From an uncultured Winogradskyella sp. (GTDB taxonomy: Bacteria; Bacteroidota; Bacteroidia; Flavobacteriales; Flavobacteriaceae): 64,000 nucleotides of DNA. The stretch is from assembly GCF_947496485.1 (NCBI RefSeq), contig NZ_CANMCZ010000001.1, positions 1,759,384 to 1,823,383 of the forward strand. The letters are read 5' to 3'. Shown piece after piece: positions 49,608 to 60,056 of this stretch. How positions within the stretch are numbered: position 1 is the first letter of the stretch; each line of letters starts with the position of its first letter. The notes beneath the pieces are model-generated. The model was not told where the DNA came from and made no database searches. It saw only the letters and a list, made by a program, of their open reading frames with translations. Made by a program: the position numbers and the translations under genes.

Positions 49608-49842
49608 TATGAAGCGTAAGATTGTTTTGCTTTTCTTCACTACCCTCTTTTTTGTAAGAAGTAATGCGCAATGTGCTATGTGTAGAGCTGTTTTAGAAAG
49701 TGGAGAGGATCAATCTGCAGCAGAAGGAATCAATGATGGGATTATGTTCCTAATGGCTGTTCCTTATATTTTGGTAGCAACAATTGCCTTTTTTATCTAC
49801 AGAAAATACAGAAATTCAAATAAGACTGAAAATACAAGTTAA
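49600..49842 (+). CDS. Small membrane protein with CAMCRAVLESG motif
   Basis: Signal/TM and C-terminal TM; overlaps the DUF420 gene. Confidence 0.75.
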   Translation: MFNMKRKIVLLFFTTLFFVRSNAQCAMCRAVLESGEDQSAAEGINDGIMFLMAVPYILVATIAFFIYRKYRNSNKTENTS

Positions 49843-49954
49843 AAACTGTAACATTTTAGTGATTTAAGAGTCTTAGTCATGTAGGTATTAACAATTTGTT
49901 GGCATAAAAAACTTACAAATTTCCTTAAAATTGCACTAGCTAACCAGTCGTATT

Positions 49955-50656
49955 ATGATTCGAATAAAAGATTTGCATAAATCTTACCACATGGGGAGCA
50001 ATTCGCTTCATGTACTCAAGGGTATTGATTTTGATGTAAAAGAAGGTGAATTGGTATCCATAATGGGTTCCTCAGGTTCAGGGAAGTCCACATTACTAAA
50101 TATTTTAGGTATGTTAGACGAAGCTGATGAAGGTCAATATATACTCGATAATGTTCCCATTAAAAATCTTAATGAAAAAATAGCTGCAAAATATAGAAAC
50201 GAATTTCTTGGATTCGTTTTTCAATCCTTTAATCTTATTAATTATAAAAGTGCATTAGATAATGTATCAATGCCGCTGTACTATAAAGGCATCAAACGAA
50301 AAGAACGTACGGAAAGAGCAATGCATTATCTAGAAAAAGTTGGCTTAGCAGAATGGTCTCATCATTTGCCGAGTGAATTATCTGGTGGTCAAAAACAGCG
50401 TGTAGCAATTGCAAGAGCTTTAGCTAGTGAGCCTAAAGTTTTATTAGCTGATGAGCCAACAGGCGCATTAGATACTAAAACTTCATATGAAGTTATGGAG
50501 CTCATACAAGGTATTAACGATGAAGGTAAAACGATTCTGGTTGTAACACACGAGCATGATATTGCACAAATGACTAAGCGCATCGTTAATCTTAAAGATG
50601 GTGTCATCATTGACGACAGTAAAGTAGAACAAGTAAGAGCATCAGCAAATGTTTGA
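49955..50656 (+). CDS. ABC transporter ATP-binding protein (MacB/LolD type)
   Basis: GSSGSGKSTLLN, LSGGQKQRVAIARAL, LLADEPTGALD. Confidence 0.95.
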   Translation: MIRIKDLHKSYHMGSNSLHVLKGIDFDVKEGELVSIMGSSGSGKSTLLNILGMLDEADEGQYILDNVPIKNLNEKIAAKYRNEFLGFVFQSFNLINYKSALDNVSMPLYYKGIKRKERTERAMHYLEKVGLAEWSHHLPSELSGGQKQRVAIARALASEPKVLLADEPTGALDTKTSYEVMELIQGINDEGKTILVVTHEHDIAQMTKRIVNLKDGVIIDDSKVEQVRASANV

Positions 50657-51893
50657 TATAGAACGTTGGCAAGAAATATTTGAAACCCTTAGAAAAAATA
50701 AGTTAAGAACGCTCTTAACAGGGCTTTCAGTGGCTTCAGGTATCTTCATTTTAGTAGTTCTACTCGGATTTAGTAAAGGTATAGAAAATGGTGTTAAGTC
50801 AGAGTTCGAACAAGATGCAACTAATAGAGTTTCTGTGTGGACCGGAGTTACAACCAAAGGTTATAAAGGCTTAAATCCTGGAAGATATATTCAGCTAAAA
50901 AATTCTAGCTTTGATGCTATTGAAAATGAATACGATGATTATTTAGAGTACCGATCAAAGGACTATATGATTTGGGGAGGTACAGTAACTTACAACAACG
51001 AAACAGGAAATTATCGTGTTCGAGGCACATTGCCAGACAATCAATTTATTGAAAATGCAGATATTGGTTCTGGTCGTTTTATTAGTCAATCAGATATAGA
51101 AAACAATAAGAAGGTTGCCGTTATTGGTAATAAAATGAAAACTGACCTTTTTAAAGGTGAAGATCCCATTAACAAAAACGTTCAAATCTATGGAATGAAT
51201 TTCAAAGTGGTAGGTGTTTATTTTGATCCTGGTGGAGACAGAGAAGAAAGCCAGGTTTATATTCCCGTGACAACCGCTCAGCAAGTATTTAATGCAGGAG
51301 AAAACATTCGCAACATGGCATTTACGGTTAAAATGGCAGATAATTTTGACGAAGCCGTTGCTATGTCTAACGCTATTGCATTGGGTATTGAGCAAAAAAT
51401 AAAAGAAATTCATACGGTTGCACCAGATGATGTAAGTGCTGTTAGAGTTAATAATACACTTGAAGAAGCACAGAAAATCTATTCATTAGTAGCGACAATT
51501 CAAGCTGTATTTTGGTTTGTAGGTATTGGTACTATCATTGCTGGTATAGTTGGTGTTGGTAATATTATGCTCATTATAGTAAAAGAGCGGACAAAAGAAA
51601 TTGGTATAAGAAAAGCCTTAGGCGCATTACCAATGTCAATTGTTGGAATGATTTTACAAGAAGCTGTTTTTGTAACTATGTTTGCAGGCTTATTCGGGTT
51701 AATCCTTGGACTAGGACTATTAGAACTTGTTGGGCCACAAATAGAAAGTGATTTCATCAAATACCCACAAGTCAACTTCAATATTGCTCTAATTACAGTG
51801 TTCTTGTTGGTGTTTGCTGGTGCTTTGGCAGGATTTATTCCTGCATACAGAGCCGCTAAAATTAAACCAATTGTAGCACTTAGAGACGAATAG
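50649..51893 (+). CDS. ABC transporter permease (MacB type)
   Basis: N-terminal TM, large periplasmic domain, IMLIIVKERTKEIGIRKALGA. Confidence 0.93.
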   Translation: MFDIERWQEIFETLRKNKLRTLLTGLSVASGIFILVVLLGFSKGIENGVKSEFEQDATNRVSVWTGVTTKGYKGLNPGRYIQLKNSSFDAIENEYDDYLEYRSKDYMIWGGTVTYNNETGNYRVRGTLPDNQFIENADIGSGRFISQSDIENNKKVAVIGNKMKTDLFKGEDPINKNVQIYGMNFKVVGVYFDPGGDREESQVYIPVTTAQQVFNAGENIRNMAFTVKMADNFDEAVAMSNAIALGIEQKIKEIHTVAPDDVSAVRVNNTLEEAQKIYSLVATIQAVFWFVGIGTIIAGIVGVGNIMLIIVKERTKEIGIRKALGALPMSIVGMILQEAVFVTMFAGLFGLILGLGLLELVGPQIESDFIKYPQVNFNIALITVFLLVFAGALAGFIPAYRAAKIKPIVALRDE

Positions 51894-51894
51894 T

Positions 51895-53154
51895 ATGTTT
51901 AGCAGAGACCGTTGGAACGAAATACTAGAAGCCTTAAATGCTAATAAGTTTAGAACACTATTAACTGCATTTGGTGTATTTTGGGGTATTACTATTTTGG
52001 TGCTTTTACTAGCATTAACTAATGGACTGAAAAATGGAGTAACTGCCGATTTTGGTGATTTTGCTACTAATTCAATGTTTATGTGGACGCAAGGCACATC
52101 AAAGCCATATAAAGGATTACCTAAAGGACGTAACTTTAGTTATAAAATTGATGATGTTGCCGCGATCAAGGCTGAGATTCCTAATATAAAGTATGTATCT
52201 CCTCGAAATCAATTAGGAGGTTTTAGAGGCGCAAATAACGTAACCAGAGGCACTAAAACAGGCGCGTTCGAGATTTATGGAGATTATCCTGAATACATCA
52301 AACAACAACCAATGGACATTCTTCAAGGGAGATTTATTAGTTATTCAGATATTCAAGCTAAACGAAAAATATGTGTTATAGGAACAGGTGTTGTTAAGGG
52401 ATTGTATGATAAAGGTGAGGAAGCTTTAGGAACTTATATCAAAGTAAATGGAGTCAACTTTTTAGTTGTGGGCACATTTAAAATGAGCAATAGTCAAGGT
52501 GATGACGAACAAGATGCAAGTACAATTTATATCCCATTTACAACATTTGGTCAAGCATTTAATAGAGGAGAGAATGTAGGTTGGATGGCCATTACTGCGG
52601 TGGATGGTATAACGATAACCTCATTAAAACAAAAAGTTTTTGATTTGATGAAGTCTAGGCATAAGGTAGATCCTACAGACGAACGTGCAATAGGTCATTT
52701 TGATTTATCAGAACAGTTTGAACGTATCAATGGTCTATTTTCAATTTTGTCTCTTGTTGGCTATTTTGTTGGTGCTTTGGTGCTAATGTCTGGTATAATA
52801 GGTATTAGCAATATTATGCTTATCGTGGTAAAAGAGCGTACTAAAGAAATAGGTGTAAGACGTGCTTTAGGAGCAAGCCCATGGACAATTAAATCTCAAA
52901 TTTTACAAGAGAGTTTAATATTAACCATATTATCTGGTATGGTTGGTATTTCGTTTGCAGCTTTAGTTATTTGGATAATGAACACGATTTTAGATAATGT
53001 TGGTCCAGTAGAAAACTTTGCAAATCCAAGTGTAAGCATGCAAGTTGTATTTACAGCATTAATTATATTAATAGTATCAGGAGTATTAGCAGGTCTTATT
53101 CCAGCAAACAGTGCAACTAAGATGAAACCCGTAGACGCATTAAGAATAGAATAA
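51895..53154 (+). CDS. ABC transporter permease (MacB type), paralogue of the preceding gene
   Basis: Same architecture; IMLIVVKERTKEIGVRRALGASP. Confidence 0.93.
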   Translation: MFSRDRWNEILEALNANKFRTLLTAFGVFWGITILVLLLALTNGLKNGVTADFGDFATNSMFMWTQGTSKPYKGLPKGRNFSYKIDDVAAIKAEIPNIKYVSPRNQLGGFRGANNVTRGTKTGAFEIYGDYPEYIKQQPMDILQGRFISYSDIQAKRKICVIGTGVVKGLYDKGEEALGTYIKVNGVNFLVVGTFKMSNSQGDDEQDASTIYIPFTTFGQAFNRGENVGWMAITAVDGITITSLKQKVFDLMKSRHKVDPTDERAIGHFDLSEQFERINGLFSILSLVGYFVGALVLMSGIIGISNIMLIVVKERTKEIGVRRALGASPWTIKSQILQESLILTILSGMVGISFAALVIWIMNTILDNVGPVENFANPSVSMQVVFTALIILIVSGVLAGLIPANSATKMKPVDALRIE

Positions 53155-53173
53155 ATTTATATCAATCATAATC

Positions 53174-54334
53174 ATGAAGAGAACCAAAACTGTTATCGCA
53201 TTAATATTAATTGTTGTTGTATTCGGTGCAGCATTATATTATTTATGGGATAAAAATCAAGAAAATCCTATTACCTATACTACGGAGTCTCCAACAGAGG
53301 AAACAATTATTGTTAAAACTGTGGCAACTGGAAGCATTGTTCCAAAAGAAGAAATATTAATAAAACCTAACATTTCTGGGGTTATTGAAGAAGTTTTTAT
53401 TGAAGCAGGCGAATATGTAAAACAAGGGGATCTTATTGCTCAGATTAGAGTTATACCTAACGTTTCAAATTTAACAAGTGCAAAAAACAATATAGCTTCT
53501 AATCGAAATGCTTTGCAGACTGCAGAAATTAATTTTAAAACTCAAAAGGCAATATACGACCGTCAAAAAGAATTATTTGATAAAGGAGTTATAGCAGCAA
53601 ATGAATTCGACCAAGTTAATAATACATATTTACAGGCAAAACAGCGTGTTGAACAGGCAAGAATTGATGTGACGCAATCTCGTCAAAATTATGATATCAT
53701 AAAAACAGGCACCACTTCCGGATTGGGTAGTGCCGCACAAACACAAGTTAGAGCAACAGTTGCAGGTATGGTTTTAGATGTACCAGTAAAAGCAGGAAAT
53801 CAAGTCATTGAAGCTAATAATTTTAATGAAGGCACTTCTATTGCTTCGTTGGCAGACGTAAAGCAAATGATTTTTGAAGGAAAAGTAGATGAAAGCGAAG
53901 TTGGTAAAATAAAAGAAGGTTTACCATTAGAAATTACTGTAGGTGCTATCGAAAACGAGAAGTTTGATGCTACTTTAGATTACATTGCTCCAAAAGGTGT
54001 TGCTGAAAACGGAGCTATTCAATTTGAAATAAAAGGTACCTTAAAAAAAATAGATTCTACTTTTATTAGAGCAGGTTTAAGTGCCAATGCATCTATTATT
54101 TTAGACAAAGTAGAAAAGGTTTTAGCAATCAAAGAAGCCCTAGTACAATATGATAAAGAAACAAAAAAGCCATACGTTGAAGTTGAGATAGGTGATCAAG
54201 AATTTGAAAGAAAAGATGTAGAATTAGGCATTAGTGATGGTATTTTTGTAGAGGTTAAAAGCGGAATAACCAAAGAAGATAAAATCAAAGTTTGGAATCA
54301 AGTACAAGGTATTCCAAAATATGCCCAACAATAA
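53174..54334 (+). CDS. Efflux periplasmic adaptor subunit (MacA/HlyD type)
   Basis: Biotinyl-lipoyl-like and coiled-coil regions; ABC operon context. Confidence 0.9.
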   Translation: MKRTKTVIALILIVVVFGAALYYLWDKNQENPITYTTESPTEETIIVKTVATGSIVPKEEILIKPNISGVIEEVFIEAGEYVKQGDLIAQIRVIPNVSNLTSAKNNIASNRNALQTAEINFKTQKAIYDRQKELFDKGVIAANEFDQVNNTYLQAKQRVEQARIDVTQSRQNYDIIKTGTTSGLGSAAQTQVRATVAGMVLDVPVKAGNQVIEANNFNEGTSIASLADVKQMIFEGKVDESEVGKIKEGLPLEITVGAIENEKFDATLDYIAPKGVAENGAIQFEIKGTLKKIDSTFIRAGLSANASIILDKVEKVLAIKEALVQYDKETKKPYVEVEIGDQEFERKDVELGISDGIFVEVKSGITKEDKIKVWNQVQGIPKYAQQ

Positions 54335-54384
54335 TTACTACCTTTAGTGTAACACTTTAAGATTTATATAGACAAATAGACATC

Positions 54385-55827
54385 ATGAAAAAATCAATCA
54401 TAGTAATATTACTTCTTTTGGGAGTTTTAGTACAAGCTCAAAATAAAAAATGGACTCTCAAAGAATGTGTTCAATATGCTTTAGATAATAATATATCTGT
54501 AAAGCAAAGTGAGTTAGATATAGAACTTGCTGATATTGAAAAATTAACTGCTAAAGGAAATTTTGTACCTAGTATAAATGCTGGTAGTGGTGTTTCAGAA
54601 AATACTGGTTTGAGTTTCAACCCAGTAACAAATAATGCTCAAACTACAACATTTCTTTCAGCTTCAGGTAATATCAATATTGGATATACACTTTTCGACG
54701 GATTAAGAAACTTCAGAAGATTACAGCGTGCAGATATCTCTCGCCTTTCTAGTCAATATCGATTAGACAAAATGAAAGATGATATTTCATTATTTGTTGC
54801 CAATGGATATCTTGCGGTAATTCTTAATAAAGCAAATCTTGAAGTTTTAATTTCTCAGAATGAAGTAACTAAAGAACAAATTCAGAGAACGCAAGAATTG
54901 GTTGATGCGGGCTCATTACCTAGAGGTGATTTGTTAGAAATAAAAGCAACAGATGCTAGTGAGCAACAAGCAATTATCAATGCTGAGAATAGTATTCGAA
55001 TTTCATTAATTAGTTTGGCTCAATTACTTTTGATTAAGGATTATGAAAACTTTGATATTGAGGATGAAGGCTATGACATCATTGATGCTGGCATAGCAGA
55101 TAAGGATGTTACAGAAATAATTACTGCTGCTAAAGAAAGTAGGTCAGAAATTAGAATAGCAGAACAAAATGTTGAGTTAGCAGAAATGGATTTAAAGATT
55201 GCTAAAGGGGCAAACTATCCAACATTATCGGCGTTTTTTGGTTATAATACTAGGTTTGCTAACACAACTTCTTTTATACAACAAGTAGACCCAGATAATC
55301 CAACCATTACACAACAAATAGGTACGGTTCAAGGTACAGGTGAGGCAGTTATAGGTGAATTTCCTAACACATTTCTTTCGGAGGTTGCAGCAGATCCTTT
55401 TATAGATCAGTTATATCAAAATGATGGTATTGGATATGGATTACAATTAAACGTTCCTATTTTAAATGGTTTTAATACAAAAGCGAATGTTCAAAGAAAT
55501 AAAGTTAACTTAGAGCAATCTAAATTTCTATTAGAACAAGCGGAATTAGATTTAGAGTCTACAGTATATCAAGCTTACGTTGATGCTAAAGGCGCTTTGA
55601 AATCTTATGAAGCAGCAAAATTGGCTTTAGAATCTCAACAATTAGCTTACGATTATGCTAAAGAACGTTACGATGTTGGTTTAACAAACGCATTTGATTT
55701 TAGTCAATCTAAGCTTAGATTTGATAATGCCAACATTGAATTAAATCGCGCTAAATACGATTACATTTTTAAATTAAAGGTTCTTGAATTGTATTTTGGA
55801 ATACCAGCAACTGAATTAAAGTTTTAA
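54385..55827 (+). CDS. TolC family outer membrane efflux protein
   Basis: Signal peptide, WTLKECVQYALDNNISVKQSELD, TolC repeats. Confidence 0.94.
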   Translation: MKKSIIVILLLLGVLVQAQNKKWTLKECVQYALDNNISVKQSELDIELADIEKLTAKGNFVPSINAGSGVSENTGLSFNPVTNNAQTTTFLSASGNINIGYTLFDGLRNFRRLQRADISRLSSQYRLDKMKDDISLFVANGYLAVILNKANLEVLISQNEVTKEQIQRTQELVDAGSLPRGDLLEIKATDASEQQAIINAENSIRISLISLAQLLLIKDYENFDIEDEGYDIIDAGIADKDVTEIITAAKESRSEIRIAEQNVELAEMDLKIAKGANYPTLSAFFGYNTRFANTTSFIQQVDPDNPTITQQIGTVQGTGEAVIGEFPNTFLSEVAADPFIDQLYQNDGIGYGLQLNVPILNGFNTKANVQRNKVNLEQSKFLLEQAELDLESTVYQAYVDAKGALKSYEAAKLALESQQLAYDYAKERYDVGLTNAFDFSQSKLRFDNANIELNRAKYDYIFKLKVLELYFGIPATELKF

Positions 55828-55829
55828 TT

Positions 55830-57128
55830 ATGAGCAAAACAGTAAAAATTATCATCGGAGTCGTTGTCCTTCTACTTATCCTTTTAATTGCAGGATCTAA
55901 AATGGGATGGTTCGGTAAAAAAGGAAATTTTAAAGAAGTTACTGTTAAGGAGGTAACACTTCAGGATATTGTAGAAACAGTGTCGGCCACAGGAAAAATC
56001 CAACCAGAAGTTGAGGTTAAAATATCTTCGGAAGTTTCTGGCGAAATTTTAGAATTACCTTTTAAAGAAGGTCAAGAAGTTAAAAAAGGAGACTTATTAG
56101 TAAGAGTTAATCCAGATTTAATTCAGTCTGCCGTAAGTCGTTCTCAGGCATCTTATCAGAATGTAAGAGCAGGATTAGAACAAGCAGAAGCGAACTTAAA
56201 ACAAGCTAAAGCAGACTATGATCGAAATAAGGTGCTTTTTGAGAAAGGTGTAATTTCTAAAGCAGATTGGGATAGAGCAATTGCTGGTTATGAAACGGCC
56301 GAAGCTAATAAAAGCTCTGCTTATTATAGCGTGCAAAGTGCAGCAGCAACAGTAAATGAAGCAAAAGACAATTTAAATAGAACAACGATTTATGCTCCAA
56401 TGAGCGGAACGATTTCAGTTCTAAGTGTAGAGTTAGGTGAACGTGTTGTAGGTACTCAGCAAATGGCAGGTACTGAAATTCTGCGTGTTGCTAACTTAAA
56501 TAATATGGAAGTTGAGGTAGATGTCAACGAAAATGATATTGTAAAGGTTCAAATAGGGGATTCAACTATTGTAGAAGTAGATGCCTATTTAAAGAAAGAA
56601 TTTAAAGGTGTAGTTACGGAAATTGCGAACTCAGCAGCGGGTACATTAGCAGCTGATCAGGTTACTAACTTTAAGGTTAAGGTTAGAATTTTAGAAGAAT
56701 CTTATAAAGATCTAACAGAAGGTAAACCAGAAACCTATTCGCCTTTTAGACCTGGAATGACTGCTACTGTGGACATTATTACCAAAACACAAAAAGATGC
56801 GATTTCTGTACCAATTAGTGCAATTGTTATTAAAACAGATACAAGTTCTACCAAAAAACCATATAGTAAATCAGTAGATGAAAATGAATCTGTTAAAGAG
56901 GAGAAATTTGAATGTGTTTTTGTAAATGAAAATGGTAAAGCAAAATTGAGAGTTGTAGAAACTGGTATTCAAGATGATACTAATATCGAAATTGTTTCGG
57001 GATTGAGTGAAGACGATAAAATTATTACAGGGCCATATAATATGGTTTCTAAGACACTTAAACCTGGAGATTTAGTAGAAGTAAAGAATAAGAAATCTGA
57101 AAACTCAGAAGAAAAAGCAGAAGAATAG
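55830..57128 (+). CDS. Efflux periplasmic adaptor subunit (second adaptor in operon)
   Basis: VSATGKIQPEVEVKISSEVSGEI; YAPMSGTISVLSVELGERV. Confidence 0.92.
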   Translation: MSKTVKIIIGVVVLLLILLIAGSKMGWFGKKGNFKEVTVKEVTLQDIVETVSATGKIQPEVEVKISSEVSGEILELPFKEGQEVKKGDLLVRVNPDLIQSAVSRSQASYQNVRAGLEQAEANLKQAKADYDRNKVLFEKGVISKADWDRAIAGYETAEANKSSAYYSVQSAAATVNEAKDNLNRTTIYAPMSGTISVLSVELGERVVGTQQMAGTEILRVANLNNMEVEVDVNENDIVKVQIGDSTIVEVDAYLKKEFKGVVTEIANSAAGTLAADQVTNFKVKVRILEESYKDLTEGKPETYSPFRPGMTATVDIITKTQKDAISVPISAIVIKTDTSSTKKPYSKSVDENESVKEEKFECVFVNENGKAKLRVVETGIQDDTNIEIVSGLSEDDKIITGPYNMVSKTLKPGDLVEVKNKKSENSEEKAEE

Positions 57129-57146
57129 TATAAAACATATTTACTA

Positions 57147-57818
57147 ATGGCATTAGTGCTAAATATTGAAACAGCAACTACAAATTGTTCAGTCTCTCTA
57201 TCTAAAGATGGAGAGATTTTAGTTTTAAAAGAAGACTATAGTTCTGGTTATTCCCATGCGGAAACTTTACATGTGTTTATAGATGAAGTTTTTAAGGCTA
57301 CAAAACTAAAACTTACTGAAGTTGATGCTGTTGCTGTTAGTAAAGGACCTGGTTCTTATACAGGTTTACGGATTGGTGTATCGTCAGCAAAAGGTTTATG
57401 TTTTGCATCAAATAAGCCGCTAATCGCTATTGATACGTTAGAAAGTTTAGCACACCAACTTCAGATAGAAGAAGGATATATTGTGCCAATGTTAGATGCT
57501 CGTAGAATGGAAGTTTATTCGGCTATTTATAATTCTAAGTTCGAGTTACAAAGAAAGATAGAAGCAGAAATTCTAACAGAAGAAAGTTACAGTTCATTTC
57601 TTAAAACTGATAAGGTATATTTTATTGGTAATGGTGTTGAAAAAACTAAAAGCTTAATTCAGCATCCTAATGCCAGATTTATTGAGGGTAAACTTCCATC
57701 GGCAAACGAAATGGCTGTATTGTCAGAATTAAAATACAAAATAAGCGACACCGAAGATGTCGCTTATTTTGAACCTTATTATTTAAAGGATTTTATTGCT
57801 TTAAAAAAGAAAGCTTAA
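57147..57818 (+). CDS. tsaB: tRNA threonylcarbamoyladenosine biosynthesis protein TsaB
   Basis: LNIETATTNCSVSLS; VSKGPGSYTGLRIGVSSAKGLCFA. Confidence 0.97.
   Translation: MALVLNIETATTNCSVSLSKDGEILVLKEDYSSGYSHAETLHVFIDEVFKATKLKLTEVDAVAVSKGPGSYTGLRIGVSSAKGLCFASNKPLIAIDTLESLAHQLQIEEGYIVPMLDARRMEVYSAIYNSKFELQRKIEAEILTEESYSSFLKTDKVYFIGNGVEKTKSLIQHPNARFIEGKLPSANEMAVLSELKYKISDTEDVAYFEPYYLKDFIALKKKA
57738..57770 (-). terminator. Perfect 13-bp inverted repeat inside tsaB, candidate (bi)directional terminator for the convergent mscS-like gene
   Basis: AAAATAAGCGACA-CCGAAGA-TGTCGCTTATTTT. tsaB and the mscS-like gene overlap by 4 nt, leaving no intergenic space. Confidence 0.6.
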
Positions 57819-58627
57819 GCTTCTTTTTGTATCTCAACAGCGTGTGGATAAGGTATTTCGATTCCAGCAGCATCAAGAGCTATCTTAACATTTTCCTGGG
57901 TTCCAAAGTATACATCCCAGTAATCTGCAACAGTACACCATGGTCTTACAGCAAAATTCACAGAACTATCAGCTAATTCAGAAACATTTACTGACGGAGC
58001 AGGATCTTGTAAAACCTTTGGATTAGAAGTTAGTACTTTCATTAAAACTTCTTTAGTTTGTTTGATGTCAGAATCATAACCAACACCAAACGTAAGATCA
58101 ACTCTAAGTTTTCCTTCAGTAGAATAGTTTACAATATTTCCATTAGATAATGCACCATTAGGAATAATTACCTCTTTATTTGTAGGTGTTAAGAGCTTAG
58201 TTGTAAAAATTTCAATTTCTTTTACAACACCAAGTTCTCCTTGTGCTTCAATTAAGTCTCCTATTTTTATGGGCTTAAAGATCATTAATAAAACTCCACC
58301 GGCAAAATTACCTAGAGAGCCTTGTAGTGCTAGTCCGATAGCTAAACCAGCAGCGGCAAGTATTGCGGCAAAAGAAGTAGTTTCAATACCTACAGTACCT
58401 AAAACGACAACGATTAAGACAATTTTTAAAACCCAGCTCACAAGATTTAATAAGAACTTTTTTAAGCTCTCATCATAATCCGCTTTATTCATTGCTTTTT
58501 TAACGCCCTTAAGCATCATTTTAATAATCCAGCTACCTATAATCCATATCGCAATAGCTGCGATCAATTTTGGGCCAAACTCTACGATTAAGTTATAACC
58601 TGAGTCAATCCATTTTTGTGTATCCAT
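57815..58627 (-). CDS. Small-conductance mechanosensitive channel (MscS family)
   Basis: LAAAGLAIGLALQGSLGNFAGGVLLMIFKPIKIGD. Confidence 0.94.
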   Translation of the reverse strand: MDTQKWIDSGYNLIVEFGPKLIAAIAIWIIGSWIIKMMLKGVKKAMNKADYDESLKKFLLNLVSWVLKIVLIVVVLGTVGIETTSFAAILAAAGLAIGLALQGSLGNFAGGVLLMIFKPIKIGDLIEAQGELGVVKEIEIFTTKLLTPTNKEVIIPNGALSNGNIVNYSTEGKLRVDLTFGVGYDSDIKQTKEVLMKVLTSNPKVLQDPAPSVNVSELADSSVNFAVRPWCTVADYWDVYFGTQENVKIALDAAGIEIPYPHAVEIQKEA

Positions 58628-58652
58628 TTTGGTTTAATTAATTTAATTAAAT

Positions 58653-58686
58653 AAAAAACTCGACTTTCTAGTCGAGTCTTTTATAT
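58653..58686 (-). terminator. Rho-independent terminator of the dodecin gene
   Basis: ACTCGAC-loop-GTCGAGT followed on the minus strand by TTTTTTAT. Confidence 0.8.
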
Positions 58687-58700
58687 TGTTGTTTGTGTTA

Positions 58701-58901
58701 TTATTTAACTTCGAAAGTTAGTTTTAATGCTACTCTAAATTCAGTAACATCATCACCATTAACGATTGCACTTTGATCTTGTACATATACAGAACGAATG
58801 TTCTTTACAGTTTTGGAAGCTTCTTTTACTGCTTTTTTTGTTGCATCTTCCCAACTTTTATCAGAATTAGATAATACTTCAATAACTTTTAATACTGCCA
58901 T
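58701..58901 (-). CDS. Dodecin family protein
   Basis: 66 aa: VIEVLSNSDKSWEDATKKAVKEASKTVKNIRSVYVQDQSAIV. Confidence 0.94.
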   Translation of the reverse strand: MAVLKVIEVLSNSDKSWEDATKKAVKEASKTVKNIRSVYVQDQSAIVNGDDVTEFRVALKLTFEVK

Positions 58902-58976
58902 AATAATTTCAATTTATAGATTTATATAATGTAAGAACCTTAAAGTTAAAAAAAGTCACTCAATTACTTAAACAAT

Positions 58977-59879
58977 TTAACCATTAATAGCATTAACAGT
59001 TATAGAGTTATCATTCAGCATTTCTTTCAACATATTTTCGATTCCATTTTTTAAAGTAAATGTTGAAGAAGGACAACCACTACATGCGCCTTGGAGTAAT
59101 ACTTCTACTTTTTTAGTGTCAGCATCAAAGGATTTAAATTCTATATTTCCACCATCACTTTCTACTGCTGGTTTTATATACTCCTCAAGGATATTTATAA
59201 TATTTTTTGATGTATCGTCTAAGGCTTCAAATTTTTGCTCTATTGCCTCCTCAGTTTTATTGAGTTGCTTTGGTGCGTTATCATCTAAAATGGTTTTACC
59301 ATCTTCTACATATGATTTTATAAATTCACGAAGTTGAAGTGTAATATCTTCCCATTCTACAATATCAAATTTAGTGATGGAAATAAAATTCTTTTCCATA
59401 TATACATTTTTAATAAATGGAAACTGAAATAAAGCAGTGGCCAAAGGCGAAAGTTTTGCCTCTTCTATTGATGTAAACTCATATGAATTTGGAACTAAAA
59501 CTTTATTACATACAAATTTTAAGACACCAGGGTTTGGTGTGCTTTCTGCATATACAGTTACTGCTGCTTTGGGTTTAATGGCTTCTTCAGTGACTACAAC
59601 ACCATCATTTGAGAGATAATCTTCAATTTGCTTAGCCACTTCATCTTGTACGTCTTTCCATTCAACAATATTGTAACGCTCTATTGCTATAAAATTAGAA
59701 GCGATATATACCTTCTTTACAAAAGGGAGATAAAATAATTGCTGAGCTAAAGGGGAGTGTTTTGCATCATCAATGTTGTTGAATTCAAAGCTATTGTGAT
59801 TAGTAATGAAACGATCAGCTTCAAATTTTATAATAGCCTCATTAGAAGTAGGTAATATGGAAATTTTTGTCTTTGACAT
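58977..59879 (-). CDS. NifU family Fe-S scaffold protein with duplicated Nfu N-terminal-like domain
   Basis: C-terminal NifU domain with CSGCPSS; two homologous N-domains (STPNPGVLKF... and PTSNEAIIKF...). Confidence 0.93.
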   Translation of the reverse strand: MSKTKISILPTSNEAIIKFEADRFITNHNSFEFNNIDDAKHSPLAQQLFYLPFVKKVYIASNFIAIERYNIVEWKDVQDEVAKQIEDYLSNDGVVVTEEAIKPKAAVTVYAESTPNPGVLKFVCNKVLVPNSYEFTSIEEAKLSPLATALFQFPFIKNVYMEKNFISITKFDIVEWEDITLQLREFIKSYVEDGKTILDDNAPKQLNKTEEAIEQKFEALDDTSKNIINILEEYIKPAVESDGGNIEFKSFDADTKKVEVLLQGACSGCPSSTFTLKNGIENMLKEMLNDNSITVNAING

Positions 59880-60056
59880 CTTTTTTTTGCAAAAATAGGA
59901 AATATCATTGGGAAACGTTCATCTATGATATTATGTTTTGAACTGAATTTTTCAGTCAATACACATAATTTGTTTAAATTCCATGCTTACAAAAAAACCA
60001 TACCAAATAAATATATCTTGCTAGTGTTTATTTGAGTTAGTTTGAAAAAGCTAGAC

